Origin: Triops longicaudatus
Lineage: Eukaryota > Arthropoda > Branchiopoda > Notostraca > Triopsidae
Length of the DNA stretch: 64,000 nt
Assembly (NCBI GenBank): GCA_022885665.1
Contig: JAGQDJ010000033.1
Span: 496,001-560,000 of the forward strand
Reading direction: 5' to 3'
A model generated the notes under the pieces. It did no database searches and was not told where the DNA came from. It worked only from the letters and a program-made list of their open reading frames with translations. Shown one piece after another: positions 13,101 to 26,800 of the stretch. Positions within the stretch are counted from its first letter, which is position 1, and each line of letters opens with the position of its first letter. The position numbers and the translations under genes were made by a program.

Positions 13101-16100
13101 TATTATCATACAAAACCTTAAAGTTTCAGACACGATACCAACAAAAAGTGCCTGACCTATTTCGTTTTTTGTACACCCTAAAATTTCAAAAAGCTGGTGC
13201 ATCAGTTGCTGATATTCATCTTCCCGTAAAATACAAGAGTACCAAATAACAACCGTAATCTACAAATGTAATAAAAGCTTTATGAAGAAAAACTAAAAAC
13301 TTAGCACTAGACATCTCCGACACCAACATTACTGTCACAACAGTTTTTCTGATTTTCAATTATTTTTTGAGTATGATGTTTGAAAATTCCCTATGTTATT
13401 CTCCCGCGAGGTGTTTGTGCATCCAGGGTCTTAAGTAATGAAAACAAAATACAGTCAAATGTTTCAATGTGAAAGAGAAAGAATAAAGGTTAGAAAAAGC
13501 GAATGCAAAGAACAATCTCAAAACGAGTCCTATTTTTCAGTCGGAATACCACTCTCGTTTTCTTTCTTTCTTATTCCTTCCCATAACGCGAGCTGGGAAA
13601 GATTAAGAGTGGCGTCGGTCGGCGTCTCGGCTCCACTCATAACATAAACTTAAGCCCCATTCATGAATTCGTAATGCTCCTTTGGTTGTTGATAGGACTT
13701 GCCCCTGCTACGATAGTCAAGACTAGAGGAGGGATTTGTTCCTCTAAACACAGAGGTCAAGCCTGATCTAATTTCGTTCAATGAACCAAGTCGAATAGTG
13801 AATGCCGGACGAAAAAAAATCACTCGATACAGACTCGTGACGCCTTGAAGGAAATTTGACATCACAGAGTCGCTAACAAGTCCTGTATCTCTTAGTACTT
13901 TATGCAACAAAAAAAGAAACTATACTCTTGGGTTGGATGTAAAGCTTCCCCTAGTAAGGGCTTCTGCTTTGGCGTCTCCTGTGGCTTATTAAGGGTGCCG
14001 TAGCCCACTCCAACACAGGGACGCCTTCGACGCTTGAAGTTCAATGCGACGACCCAAAACAAGAACGCATCTTGGCATTTCCGGCAGACCAGATAAGAAA
14101 AGAAAAACCAGACGAGTCTTTAAAAAGGGGCGCTTCAATGTACAGCCGCCGCTGTCGGCCAAATACGGACACCAAAATGGTCTGCGTATTTCCGATGCAC
14201 TTCCATCTCATCAAGAAACACGACCTCTACTTCCAAGTGAAAAACTCCACAATCCTTGATCTCCATATCAAATCACTTTAGCCAAGTAATTGCGTCTTAC
14301 GCTTGTTGTTGCAATGCATTACGATGCTTCCAATCATGCGGATAGAGAACTAAGCGTGTAAAAGACAATAGGAACATAGAATAGAAGGATAAATACAAAC
14401 CCGCGTCTTAACGATAATAACATGAAATAATAAAGCGAAAATTGTAAAATAAAAATGACCACTCTTACGCAAGAAACGAAAAAATATTTAAAGAAAATAA
14501 AAATTAACGAAAAAAGCAAAATATGACTAAAAGAGAAATGCAAACAATTAATAATAACTACAAATGGCTAATTGATAAGAACAAGTTGTAAAATAATTAA
14601 AATGCACAGAGTCTAAGTCAACTGTTATTGGTTTATTACAAGTATGTGTCCTAATAAGTTTCGTAGCCCATATTAAAAACCTACACATGAATTTCTAATG
14701 GATATTCTCCAAGCACAACTACCATAGCTGAGCGAGTGCATTAAGCCAATACGCCATTAATTGCTGAAGTCGTGTATGCCGACGTCAACACTTTTAATAT
14801 ATCGAAATGTTCGTGAAGCATACGTAGATATTTTAATTTTAAGTTGGAAACCTCAACAAAACGTTGCCAGTTTCATTAAGCGCTCTTCAACTGAAGTATG
14901 AGTGACAAGAAGCACCCGGGTAAAGAGTACGAGTCAAGTTGAGCATTACGGCAGCCGGATGGCACATTGAGGCACGTGGCCAAATCACCTCACACCCCAC
15001 GCCCTTAACTTCCTCATGTTCTTAGCGTTAAGACGCTTGAGAAGCTTAAAATAGCCTCGTTTGGTAAGCATCTGTTCGTTCGAGAAAAATGGGCGAGGGC
15101 GACAGCCACGAACTTCCGTCTGACCAGAAAGTCCAGACTCTTATTAACCGTCACGAGATTTTAGACGAGAAAAAAATCCGCATGACACAGTGACTCAACT
15201 TAATCCATGAAGCTTACTTATTAGATAATCACTGTGACGTAATAGCTTACCGACATGCGCACTTGACGTCTTATAACAGCCGTGAGGGGTATGTACGGCC
15301 TAGCCGATGGTGCACGCGGGACGAAACTCAAGCGACAAGCCGAAGCTACCTGAGTACGTTTTTGAGAGGCACGGGTACAATTTTGAGTGCGCTTAAGCCA
15401 AACGCGATTAGGTCGCGTACTAATTTTGTAAGGCAGGTTGGCATCCAGACTCGGAATGAAATGGCAATCGATGCAACGATACGTGCTAGGGTCATTCCGC
15501 AAGGACTTGAGCGTCGCCGCTCCGCGACACGATAGACGTTGCCAAATGCCCGTGCCTCGTGTTTTGCCGGTATTGATCTCACTAAGTTCCTCTAAAGCAG
15601 GATATTGCGATTTCCTTGCAGATGACTCCACTCGGCGGACTTCTCGCGTAAACACGTCGCCTTTATTCCGGTTACGACGGAAAGAATTCCGTATTCCGTT
15701 TAATAGCGTCGAATGTCTCGACGAAAGCCTGTCGGCCCCTGCTCGGGGCGACGTGGTTTCTCTTCGTCGTGGCGCATCCAGCCACAACGACGACGAACTC
15801 TTCCACCAAGCTGAAGGTTGCCTTAAAACCAAAGGCGTGTCATCCTCCGCTTTGTCGCCTAATGCGTACGAGACCGGTCGACGTGAACGAGACGACGACG
15901 GGTGCGATGGTGAAGGGAATTGCCAAAAACTCATGTTGACTCTTTTTTTACAATAAATTTTCCCAATATTCCTTTACACACATCGGTCACAGCCAACTCA
16001 ACCGCACAACACAGTTGATGGAAAGGTCTAGTACGTGTATGTTTTACACACAGTACACAAGTCCCAGTACCAAACCAAGTGGCAAACCGCATTCGTCGAA

Positions 16101-19100
16101 ACCACTCATTCGGTGAGCCAAGCCAGGGTTAAAGATGGCATTTCACATGGCGTAGGGTAGAAATTTGAACTGGTACAAAAGCAGGAAGAGGAAGTAACAC
16201 GCCACGATGCCGAATTGCTGCACAAACTCCAACTCCCACCTCTTGTCACGTGTGGTAACACGAATCCCAAAACACACTGAAATTTCAGCATTCTCCACAA
16301 GAACGCCTCTTTAAGTTTCCCCCTTCTCAACAGTCTTTACTATAAGTATACGACACCTTTTGGACTTATGTTGTCTGTCGCGCTCCAGAAAGTAAATGTA
16401 AAACGTCTGCTTTGGTACCTTCAACTATACGCCAACTATACCACCGCCCATAGCAAGTGAAGGAACTGGTTGACCATCATACTAGCTTAACAAAGAGCGC
16501 GGGCAAACCCCCTTCATTTACCACTGTTGTCCCCTTAAAACCTCCTTAAAGAACAGATGTGCACCGACAAGGTACGTTTGGACAGCAGCGTACGCCTCAT
16601 GAGATGAGGAAAAAAAAGGAGCAGGTGCAACATCTTGGCATCAATTCATGCTTTCATAGTACGATTTGTTTCCCGTGTGTACTTTCCTCTGTTTTTTCAC
16701 GTGTACTTTCATTTGTTGCCCACCTAACAATGCATATGACGTGTCTTATAAAGAACATAAAACCAGCGCCTTTTGCATGACCATTTTGCTAGGGTTACAT
16801 GTGCACAGCACACATTCATCGTGAAGTACCATCCTAATCTTTACTAATAGGTTTATATCGACAAAACATGCCTCTCGCTGTGTTACACCCACGGCATAGT
16901 CATTGGAAGTCACAAAAATGGCGCGGCACGCGCCAGGTGTTTCACCACTCAAATCATTTCTAGACTTCTACCTGCAAGGCAGGCTTCTCCTGACAACGTA
17001 AACTTCTGACAAAGAGCTTATCCTTAACCAAGGTCACTTTCAACCACTTTTCAGTCGAGGTAATGATACCCTTTAACAGACCGTAATCGCATACATCATC
17101 ATTACGCCAAACAATAATAATAATCAGTGCAGATCTCAGAGTATACTAATTAAGCATGTCAAACTTGCTTTGTCGCGTAACAAGTACGGTATTAGACGAG
17201 TACACAGTCCTGTCTACGGTCGAATTAGCCACAGCGTACTTGGAACTGGCAGCACGCTCGTCCCTACAAATGCGAGCCACCCCTACACTTTCAATCTGTT
17301 GTGACCAGTGAACCAGACCGATGCTCGGAAGATTTGCAGACCATCTGCAGGGTCTCAACAGCCAAAGTGCCTATTATATTTAGGGCACTATCCGTCATGT
17401 ATAGGACTGGGGATTTAAATGCGACTCCTGAAAGCTCAAGTTTCATTGCCAAACCTGGTTAACTTGTCTGACGAGGTTTTCAGCAGGGCTTAAAGGGTAC
17501 AACAACGCGACGCGCAATAGCTTGGTGGCAAAGATGGAAAACCAGTGAAGCAGCACAAGAGGGCAGGTGTGTTTGCGCTAGAGTACACGCCAAAAAAGTT
17601 AAATGCGGAGTTAACAGACCAGGTGCAAAATTGCAAGATTTGCATAAGGAAAGGCTTCAAGTAGACTCAAGACTTAATCCGGTTCACAAAGTGAAACTAT
17701 TTTTTTAAAATAATATTTCAATGCATATGACTGTTCCCATGTAACATTCATTGAATGTTCCCTTCAAAACTTCCCTTCAAAAGTTCCCAGGTCTGCAAAC
17801 CTACAGAACTCCCACGATTAAATTTCCAGCTCCCGATAATTAATTCTCTGACTCAAAAATTAAATAAACAGCTGTGCCTGTCAACACTGTCATTTATTTT
17901 CGTTTTTAAGAAAAGCGAGTAGCCTTTTTAACTTTCCCTCGGTGGCTAACGAGTTGGGGAGACAGGGCGAGTGTACTGTTTCCTGTACATGGTTTAATGA
18001 CAAATTTAAATGTTCTCCAGTATGTTCCATAGAAAACTGCACAACAGTAGTAGCTTTCCCTTTTATTATACTCCCCCTTCCTCTGTAATATGCAAAAAGT
18101 CCATGCCAACAGCTGTTGATATGTGGGGGAAACAATCTGTTGAACTGTCCATGGATAAAAAAAAAAGCCATAATAATCTAAATGCTCGATCGAAAAACCA
18201 GTGGTCTACTTCGAACGAAGATACACCCTATGAGTGGGGTGAAAGGATCATGCGCCTCCAGCCCCAAATTCGCTTCACGCTTGGTATTATGCATGTGATA
18301 TAGGGGGAAAAGGTATCATGCCATACTAATACTCGTGTAAGCGTAATGACCGAAAAGGGATAAAGTTGCAACTACGGGGCCAAAATGGAAGCCATTCTAT
18401 GACTTACGGTATTAGCCGACGCATGGAGTTTTCAAGCCTGTCAAGTTCACAAACTGCGTATACTAAAGAAAATTCACACAAGTGCACTTTGCAAGCTACA
18501 TACAGCAGACTTCACTTTCGTCAACTAATGCAGACTAAGTGCTGTTAACAAGCTCGAAAACTCGGACGTTTTCATTACTTCGAACTTTATAGTTAAAATT
18601 TAATTTGCTTAGGGTTGCTAATAGTTTATAGTTGTTATTATTATTAAGGTATTACCCACAATGTCACGGGAATTCGCGATGAAAATGACAAGCAAATATC
18701 GCGAAGATTTCAAGAATAGCGTTACTCATTGTTCAAATCCTTACTGACTGCAAGCATTTATGGTATAATACCACAATGCTTTTGTTAAGAAATCTCCAGA
18801 AACTCTTTTTGGCCATTTTAGTAACATTAGTGACACCAGGCGGAAGCTGACTCCACGTGGAATCGATGTTCCATGTTAATATTATAAGACAGGCTCATAA
18901 TACCCGTATATCAAGGTTGAGTTCCAAACGAAAGCAACACAAACACGTATACCGCTCGTGAAAATAAGTAGTAAGTAGAATTCATTATACTAATTCACCT
19001 AGACAACGCGAAATCTTTTCAATGTTACCGAAGTTCGTCATTGTCAGACTGTTCTGTACATTTGCGCAACTCGGGGCTTTGCATGCCGCCTAAAATGAAT

Positions 19101-22100
19101 AGAATATACCCAACACCGAAAATACCGTTAATACCCAACAGTTCGCTATAAAAGGGTTCGGTATAACAAGAGTCTGTCATGGAAGTTTCCAAAATCGAGA
19201 CTGACGACTCTAGAGTTTCACCGCAATCAATTTCGACAAGCTCAAGGTCTAGCATTCTGTCCGTTAATTTAACAGATTCCGGTCGCTAGGTTTATGAAAA
19301 ACCTATTTCAGTGAACGTTTCAGGTTTAAGTTACAAGAAAAGGACATAGTGATCTTGTTAACAGGGCAAGTCGTTTCCTTCAAAACTCATAATACGTGTA
19401 TACATCAAGACTTCGATATGGCCCAGCAACAGTTCGGTGCGAATAACGACCCCACAAATCTAACAAACACATGCGAAAGAAAAGGTCTTGGAGGGCTTTT
19501 TTCCTCCCCAAGAACCCTCCAACCGTAGAGGGCCTCAGACTAATATCGCAGTCGTATCAAACTGCCATCACGCCACTATTGTGGATCCTTAGGTCTGTAA
19601 TCAAAGACACCCAGACTCGCAGCAAGTCGTCAATAATTCGTCCGTCTCTATCTCTGCAAAGCAAAGACTAGGATGCGATCTTTTCAAAGGTTATGGCGCC
19701 ATACCCAGCGGGTTCCTGGCGCCGCGATCCAAATTCAAAATAAAAGCGTTTCAATGCCAGGCATAGTTCAAACGGGAAACTCGCCTCATATCCTACATAC
19801 ACAATTGTACGCGAAGAAAAAGGGGCCCGGTATTTTCCATCTGGGGCGTTCGTTGCAGGTATATTCTATGCTAATCTTCCCCAAGATGCAGAGCAGTTCT
19901 TGTAAGCAAATGCTGGTTTACCCGCGTTTACAGCGCAATAGAAGCTGAAGGTAGACGAGACAAAAGACGAACCAGAAGATGCGAGTTAGACATGGAGTTA
20001 GAGGCCACAAGGAGGGTATAGAAAGCTCATTAACTTTTTCTCAGCCACCTCCCATGTATTTTTTCCTTCTTTTGGTTCACACCCAAGTATACAGGGAATT
20101 TAAGGCCACAAAACCCCACAAGATCTTTAATCGTGCAAGTAAAGGCTACTGATAATGTGATACGCCTTACAGTAATACACACCCCGCAGGAAGCAAGAAA
20201 AGGGGCAATTGCCGGAATAGGAAATCGCTCGTTAGGAACTTATCACGCGAACATTGGAACAGTGTAACAGCACGGATAAAAAGTCAGCACAAAAACAAAG
20301 ATTTCCGTCCATAGCATGGGAAAGAAGGTTCCCCGCTTGCATAAACAACTAACACGGTTGAGGTTGTTCGAGAAGGCAATGAGAAAACCTGATACTGATA
20401 TAAGACAACTACATGAACCAACGTCTTCTCCCCCGGAAACCTACAGTGACCTTTTTGCGCCACAATTATTTGTGCATGTGAATGTGTTATCCCAAGTTCC
20501 CTTGACTTAATGTCTTAAGCACAACAGTACGGGAATTAGCAAAAAGGAACAGTAATGAACGACGACACTTGCGTGCTGAACAGCATGACAAGCAGGACAC
20601 ACATGGCTTCTTGTGTCTCCACTCGTCTGGCTTACTGTTCGTGAAAACTCCGTGGGCCTCCGCATTATGGGAACTAAACTACAGATATTCCCCAACAGTC
20701 ATTTGATGCCACGGAGGGATTGAAAACCCCGTTGAAATAATGGTTACCCGTCATGACTTAATGTAAGAGATGTATCAACGAAAGTTAGGTTCATAGATTC
20801 ACAACCAGCTACAAGTATGAGGTATTGGAGAAAATAAAAAGAAAACAACTTACACATTTTATCATTTAAAACCAGGTTTGGTGCAGAACCCAGAGATAAA
20901 TTTAGGAGCTTGGGGTGGAGAAGGAGATTTATGTCTGTGTAAAGCCTGTCTGGGGGAAGAAACCTATTACCGAGTATCTTCGCATCGGTTGTGGCTTACG
21001 CCATCTATCATTATTTGTATGAACGACTATCCTGTACCAGTGACTGAAGAACGGTGCATTGAAACTGTACAAAATAAATATTCGAGAAGAAATGGTTTTC
21101 TTCCTACAGGGATTTATACTCGGACAGGTTATTTTCTTTACTTAAAAAAAACGAAATTCTAGATGAATAAATAATGTGATATTCGCATAAAACTGAAGTG
21201 TTGGGACAAGGCACGCAAGCTCTCTGTTTGCCTTTTGAGATGTGTCAGTGCGTTGAGAATTTCGGTATCCCATCCCCGTGGCACAAAACCGGTTAGGACA
21301 GCTTTAAGATCTCACAAACACCGAGGAAAGGATCGACTTAATTAGCCCTAAGGAAGCACGTTCTGTCAACAATTTTCAAAAGAAGTATAAAACAGCGTTA
21401 AAGCTCTTCCTCTCCCCCACCTATCCATTCTGAACTGCGGTTACAGCTCTTGAAAGATTACGATAAAAAAAATAAGTATTAAAATCGCCTTTTCTAGTTA
21501 GGAAAAAAACCTTTCAGCTATTATTATTAACACGTATGCCAACCTGAAAAAAGGTTCACTTTTTTGGATATAACCAAAAACCCATTATTAAAAGGATTTT
21601 CAATTCAATTTCATTCGGATTTTTAGAAAAGGAGAAAACTTTAATAATTTTTAAACAATAAATACCACAGCATGTCAAAAATCTCGTAACGTGAATCTAT
21701 CCACGTAATGTTAATCGTCCAAGTCACGCAATCTTCCATATTTGAGAGGTCCCTCAAAGTCCTCATAAAGCTTTCAATTTTTTCCCCATTTCCCCTTTGG
21801 ACTGTATACTCCGTGAGTCAAGAAAGGGCGGTGTCTGTGACACGTCCAACAGTATGGAGGGCGTAGTCCAAGAACCACCTAAAACACTGCGAGACAAACC
21901 CAGAAGGGCGGCTTCGCTTTCTTTTGACTACACATAGACACAAACAGTTAGCTTCGTCCATCATCCGCTTGAAGAGAAAAAAAAATTAGAACTCCATTAG
22001 CAACCCATGGACAACACGGTTTCTGGACTCGTAGGGATAAACCAACCTAGGTATCGACGTGCGACACAAACGCATCCCAAGTAATCCGACATAGTTCCGG

Positions 22101-23881
22101 CATAAAAATTGCATGGAAAGGAAATCCATTACACTAGTATAGGAAAGCAAAAACGACGAATAAAAGACTCTCATGAATGTTCAGAACCTGGACGACAAGC
22201 TATCTATCTCGAATCGCACGCACCATTTTCATTATTTGTAACGAAGCCCGTTGGTGCTGTCAGTCAAGTGATGGTGTTATTTTTCTCAGAACAAGAATGC
22301 GAAAGAGCTCCTAGCCAAAAGAACACGGATTTTACGGCTACCACTTTAACGGAGATTAGTCTCAGCAACCAGTCTGTATCACCCGACCTAAACCAAAGCA
22401 CACAACGTTATTAAGTACAGAATTCAGACTCAAGGCTCTTGCTCTTGAATCTCATACCAATTTAACGCTCCATTTTTATTTGAAAATGTTTCACTGCCTC
22501 ACATAAAGCGTGTTTACCGCTGACAGGGGTATCATTTTGATTACACAAGAGCTAATAAAAGGAGAGAATTTGGGAAGAGAAACACGATTATTGGTAGATT
22601 GGTTGAGATACATATGCAAGTCTGACCAGACTATTTCGGGTGCATTAAACTAGAGGGGGAAGTTCTGGAAAAACAAACACGTGGTGGAAGCCAGCAAGTG
22701 TAGGGAGGGCGTGGGATGAGACAAACTTCATAGTCCCTCACATTCTTTACACAATCCGAAACGCTCCAAGACTCCCTAACAAGAGGGTATATCCTCGAGA
22801 CGTGTGAATCATCTGAAACCACTGCGACTATAAATAAGAAAATCTAGACAGATTGAGAATGGACGCAATTGCCCACCAACTGCTCAACCACAAGCAGGTA
22901 GAGATTTAAAACGAGACGTATAGATGTGTTACGTGGGTATGCCTGCAAAGCCCCCTACAGTATCTAAAATAGTACGACGTTCCAACAGACAGAAAAAAAC
23001 TTGTTTTTCTTCTTCAATGCACCACCGAACCCATTACGGCAAATGGGATTTCGCTCTCCTTTGCTGGGTACTTCCAGAAAAGAACACATGGCAATATTCC
23101 ACTTAGTCTGGTAAGATCTAACATAAATACTTAGTTAAACACTAAAAAGTACGGCATTTAACAAAAATATTATTACTATACGAAGTAAAATAAAAGTATT
23201 AGCAACTGAAAAGTAATATGTTAAAGGTATCACACGAGTCTACGGTATCACACAAGGTATCACATTTAACGTAATATATTTAATAACAGATAAACAATAG
23301 GTAATAATAGAGAATAAAATACGGAATAAGCTCAAAAAATACGGACCAAATTGTATAAAGAAGAAGCACATTCTCGAAAACTTAAGAACTCCTCACACCC
23401 TATGACACAAGGACACACGAACCGTACGATATGACGCATTTACAACAGGCTGCGTTTTTGTGACAACACAAACAGTAGATGAACCAGAAAGCATGTAAAT
23501 AGGTCCTAAGATTTATACATACGACATGGGCGTGAGTGCCGACTAATCAAAGTTAACTCGGGTTTCCCCCGTTCCCGGATGTCTACGAACCTCATTACTA
23601 ACAAGTAAGCAAGAAAAGATGGCACAGCTTACGATTTTCAGGCTATCCAATTCTCCGAGCCAAGTGCTGAGTAAAGCGGACGGGTCATCGAGGTCAAGCG
23701 TGGTGGCAGCGTTGGTAGTCGCTTGACCAAGGCCAGGATTCGAGCGACGCTGGGTCGGGGGCGGTCGTTTGAGTGTGTTGCGGGCGGGTCCGACAATGTC
23801 GTGATCGAAGTCAGGTTCGGTTTCGGAATCTGGTTCAGCTTCGCTGTTCGAGAGGCAGAGGTTATCTTCGTAGTCTCCCAT
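1108..23881 (-). CDS. RAPH1: MRL-family adaptor protein (lamellipodin/RIAM/MIG-10 type) with RA and PH domains
   Basis: This adaptor family links Ras/Rap GTPases and membrane phosphoinositides to Ena/VASP and actin at the leading edge. The model has nine exons: 23881-23633, 4839-4728, 4664-4542, 4479-4366, 4302-3898, 3579-3383, 3212-3024, 2959-2539 and 2474-1108. All have GT..AG borders and matching phases, giving 1058 residues. In order: an N-terminal WLGELDSL motif (as in lamellipodin), a SYRFSMANLE / VELDAILRELC block, a Ser-rich linker, a short coiled coil (about 256-281), an RA domain (about 279-375), a PH domain (about 412-520, with LYLKADGKKAWKKYYFVLR and FIRYLC), an acidic Glu stretch, and a Pro-rich tail. 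The tail carries LPPPP motifs (EVH1-type ligands) and PPPPLPKR-type SH3 ligands. RA followed directly by PH is diagnostic for MRL proteins. The vertebrate paralogues RAPH1 and APBB1IP are equally good matches. The first intron is about 18.8 kb, while most others are 60-320 nt. Confidence 0.93.
4840..9125. other. 3' part of the MRL first intron
   Basis: No conserved coding exon, RNA gene or clear repeat was recognised. Short open frames at 5079-5354 (minus) and 5871-6143 (plus) have no recognisable domain and no convincing splice context. Confidence 0.5.
9126..9212 (-). CDS. RAPH1: Probable second alternative first exon of the MRL gene (29 codons)
   Basis: On the minus strand an ATG in excellent Kozak context (GTCACCATGA) opens a short acidic peptide (MKDIAITMDM followed by WDLDDSADSDDEG). 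It ends at a near-consensus donor, GGG|GTAAGT, in phase 0. The phase, strand and position 4.3 kb upstream of the exon at 4839 allow an in-frame splice. The peptide resembles the acidic N-terminus of lamellipodin in composition but lacks the WLGELD motif. The coding call rests on start context, donor strength and phase. Confidence 0.45.
9213..15250. other. Intronic stretch between the two alternative MRL first exons
   Basis: This is mostly unremarkable AT-rich DNA. It contains strongly A-rich, strand-asymmetric blocks at about 11740-11830 (AATAAATA-like low complexity) and about 14380-14580. No gene was recognised. Confidence 0.5.
15251..15934 (-). CDS. RAPH1: Probable alternative first coding exon of the MRL gene (228 codons)
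   Basis: This open frame on the MRL strand lies inside the long first intron. It starts MSFWQFPSPS and is rich in Ser and Arg (SRSRR, SFRRNRNK, RTQNCTR). It runs 684 nt and then meets a strong donor, TCG|GTAAGC, in phase 0, so it can splice in frame to the exon at 4839. The block is clearly richer in GC and CpG than its surroundings, as expected of a first exon near a promoter. I do not recognise a domain. C. elegans mig-10 is known to use alternative N-termini, which makes this reading plausible. It could instead be a single exon of an unrelated nested gene, or chance. Confidence 0.5.
15935..23632. other. 5' part of the MRL first intron
   Basis: No gene is recognised with confidence. A minus-strand open frame at 19025-19255 begins with an acidic, MRL-like composition but has no donor in the required phase. 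A short threefold direct repeat of GGTATCACA lies near 23227-23266. Confidence 0.45.
23633..23881 (-). CDS. RAPH1: First coding exon of the MRL gene, main isoform (83 codons)
   Basis: On the minus strand the start codon sits in an almost perfect Kozak context (GCCACCATGG). The exon codes for an acidic N-terminus (MGDYEDNLCL...), a proline/arginine patch, and then LLSTWLGELDSLK, which matches the short helical WLGELD motif at the N-terminus of lamellipodin. It ends at a strong donor (ATC|GTAAGC) in phase 0, exactly the phase needed to enter the exon at 4839. The motif makes this the ancestral first exon; the very long following intron is inferred. Confidence 0.85.
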
Positions 23882-26800
23882 GGTGGCTGTACTACGTAAT
23901 TACGGGCTCGGACAGTACGGGCAAGCAAGTTTACGATCTCTAAAAAAAAACATGGTCAAATCATCCAATTAGTTGGCTAGCCAAGTGCGGAAGATCTACC
24001 GAACAATAGAAGAACAGACAAGTATTGTAGCGAAACATGGCATGCATTTCAAAACGAATATCTTCAAGAGCAACTATTTGCGGGCTTTCGCTTCTTTTAC
24101 AATCTGTCTGGCAAAAATGTACAGCAATAAGGTAGTTGTTGTGCGAGACAACAGTTTTCAAAAGCGTACGTGGTCGGTCTCACGGGTTTGTTTAAGCATT
24201 TGAGCTGCATAACCGACTGCCTGTGTGCCGACATGTGTAGCTTTTACTGCTGTTATTAGTCCTAACTAGGGACAAAACAGTTTTCGTTCACAAATGCCCA
24301 GCACGTTCCTATCAAAACATCATCATATTGGGGATGGGGAGCTTACGCAACGTTCGTTTCGCTCTTGTTACCGAAATAGGGAATATGCGACACGCAGAGC
24401 AAAACTCTTCTCGTACGTGCGGTGGCGCATGCGTCTCGTATTAAATGTCAGACCGAACTTAAAATGAAGCATATCTTGAAACATGGATATCCATTACGTT
24501 ACGGAAGTAGCTGCACTACAGGGTCCAGGAGTCGATAAAAACTGTGACTAATGTTTGTGACGCAAATAGTTTACTCTTCGTAGGGGTATATAGAGTGAAC
24601 GCGCTTCTTAACTCAGTTGAGACAGTTTTGCTAACTGGAAGTGTGCGTACGAAACGAAAACGGATATAGGGTCCGGAAGGACACACAAAACGGTATCATT
24701 TGTACCGGTACACGTACCTACAAATGACACTTAGTCACAGAGTTTACAGGTATATAGCGCATGTGCTTTGTCAAAAGTACTGTGTGATTTTGGGGCGTTG
24801 TACCACACCGAAGTGGCGAAGTTTACTAGGTGGAGTGCGCAGGGGATATTCCAGCCTATTAGTCCAATAACAAGCGTGTAAAATTTGCCTCCGACTTGTT
24901 CAAGCGAACAACTGTGGCAACCAGAAAAAGGGACAAAGTTGAAGCGGAACAAGTGGTCCGAAATTGTAACCAGACAATTTTTATTACACACAACAACGTG
25001 TAGAATTACCTTCTTTAAAATGAGGATTGTACGGTAAAATAAGTTTGTACATATATAAATCCTACAGAATTTAAGAAATAAAAATGAGATAAACTATAAC
25101 GCCACCATTATTTCCATATAATTATATAATTAGGCTACTTCACGCGATTATATTCTGCATTAAAGGGGTTAATCTATTAAGACATTAGATCGGATAAGAG
25201 GGTATTCTACTACATCTCTGTTCTACGTTACTTTCAGGGACGTAAAACAGAGGATTCTCCCCCATATGCAAACCGTACTAGCATTTCGTGCCCCGAAAAT
25301 CAATTACGAGGAGTAAGACTCGATCATTATAAACAAACTTCACTGAACATTATGAGCAAAGGCACACTAACTTTCGATTACAAACACGTTTTCTTATATA
25401 TTCTGGAAGAATATTTCCCACACAGTGTTAAAATGGGTACTAGAAATTTGTTTTAAGAAAATTCCAGAAATTGGCATTTTGTCCTCACAATTGATAGCTA
25501 TAGCAAAAATAGGTAGTTCAAATTGCTCAGAACTGGTCTTTACACGTAATGTTAATACTATGTATGAATTCCGTCAGGGGGAGACAATCAAGGTTAAGAA
25601 TGGTTGGGATGTTGGGGATAACAATGTTTCGGGGACTGATTTGGGGCTTTCGTAAATACCAATTTCTGAGGGTTGTATATGCCAGTTTTAGCATTGGAGA
25701 ACCAGAACAGGGATAAAAAATAATAATAATAATAAAAAATAAAACCTGGCTCCTGCTGTTTTTTTCCCCAAAACGATGAGAGGATTTTTCTTACAGTGTA
25801 CAAAAGGACCCTTACATGAATCCTATGTAATTACTATACATGTAGCCTATCACAAACTATTAGCTTCTGACAGCATTTGAACTTCGCTTGAATTCGAAAT
25901 ACTACAATGTCAAAATTCCCATTCCTTCAGACACTCGGATAAACACTGAAAATTAGCAGCACCTTCATACAATGTTAGTCTAGCTATTTGGACTTGGTGA
26001 GCTGTTTAATCATGAACGCATTTTATTAGTTAGGTTGAATATATTAAAAAATTCCAACGCAATACCTTTCCAAAGTCTTTTCATTAACATTCGGTCTTCC
26101 TAGCACTTTCTAGTAGTATAAAGTCCTACGGCGGTTTTTCACGTGTTGAAGGTACGATTAACAAGCTGTTTCGTCTCTTTTTAGCTAAAGTCCAAACAAG
26201 CACTTAGTTCCGCCTTCCATTCTGGCGAGGAGACGACAAGGTACACAAGCTCAACTACACATGTTGTGCAGGAAGAAATGGAAAACGTGGGTTGTTCTGA
26301 AAGCAGTCTTCCAGTTACCAAATTTTACGGTCCATTACACATGCACTTTGAGGTGTCAGGCTGCCACAACCAAAGCCGTAAGAGGTAACGGATGACCAGG
26401 CTATACGAGATCTACCCTTCTGCTGATATATCAACATCTGGTCAAATAAGAGCAGCAAATGAATAGCCCCGACACGTGCTTGCACCTTTCAAAATATGCT
26501 CCCCCCTCCGTTAACCGTTCCACTTGTTTACCTTCAACACGCCCTAACTAAATCCAAGCCAGATTTATCAGCTACTTAAAACCTTCACACAGCTTAAGTT
26601 TGCACTGGTCACTACAAAGTTTGTAGCAGCCTACAAACCATTGCTAATGGGAGAATCGCTGTCATAATAGCAATACAATGTACTCTGACCACAAAGGCAG
26701 CCTGTGTCAAATGACCGTCAAGAAACACTCATAATGATACAACGCAAGCTGTGGAATGTCACTACATTTAACAACTCAACGAAATTAGCAGTCAGACTAT

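Noticed and set aside
15438..15956. 172-codon plus-strand frame
   Set aside because: It is antisense to the 228-codon MRL first-exon candidate, and its openness follows from the local GC-rich composition.
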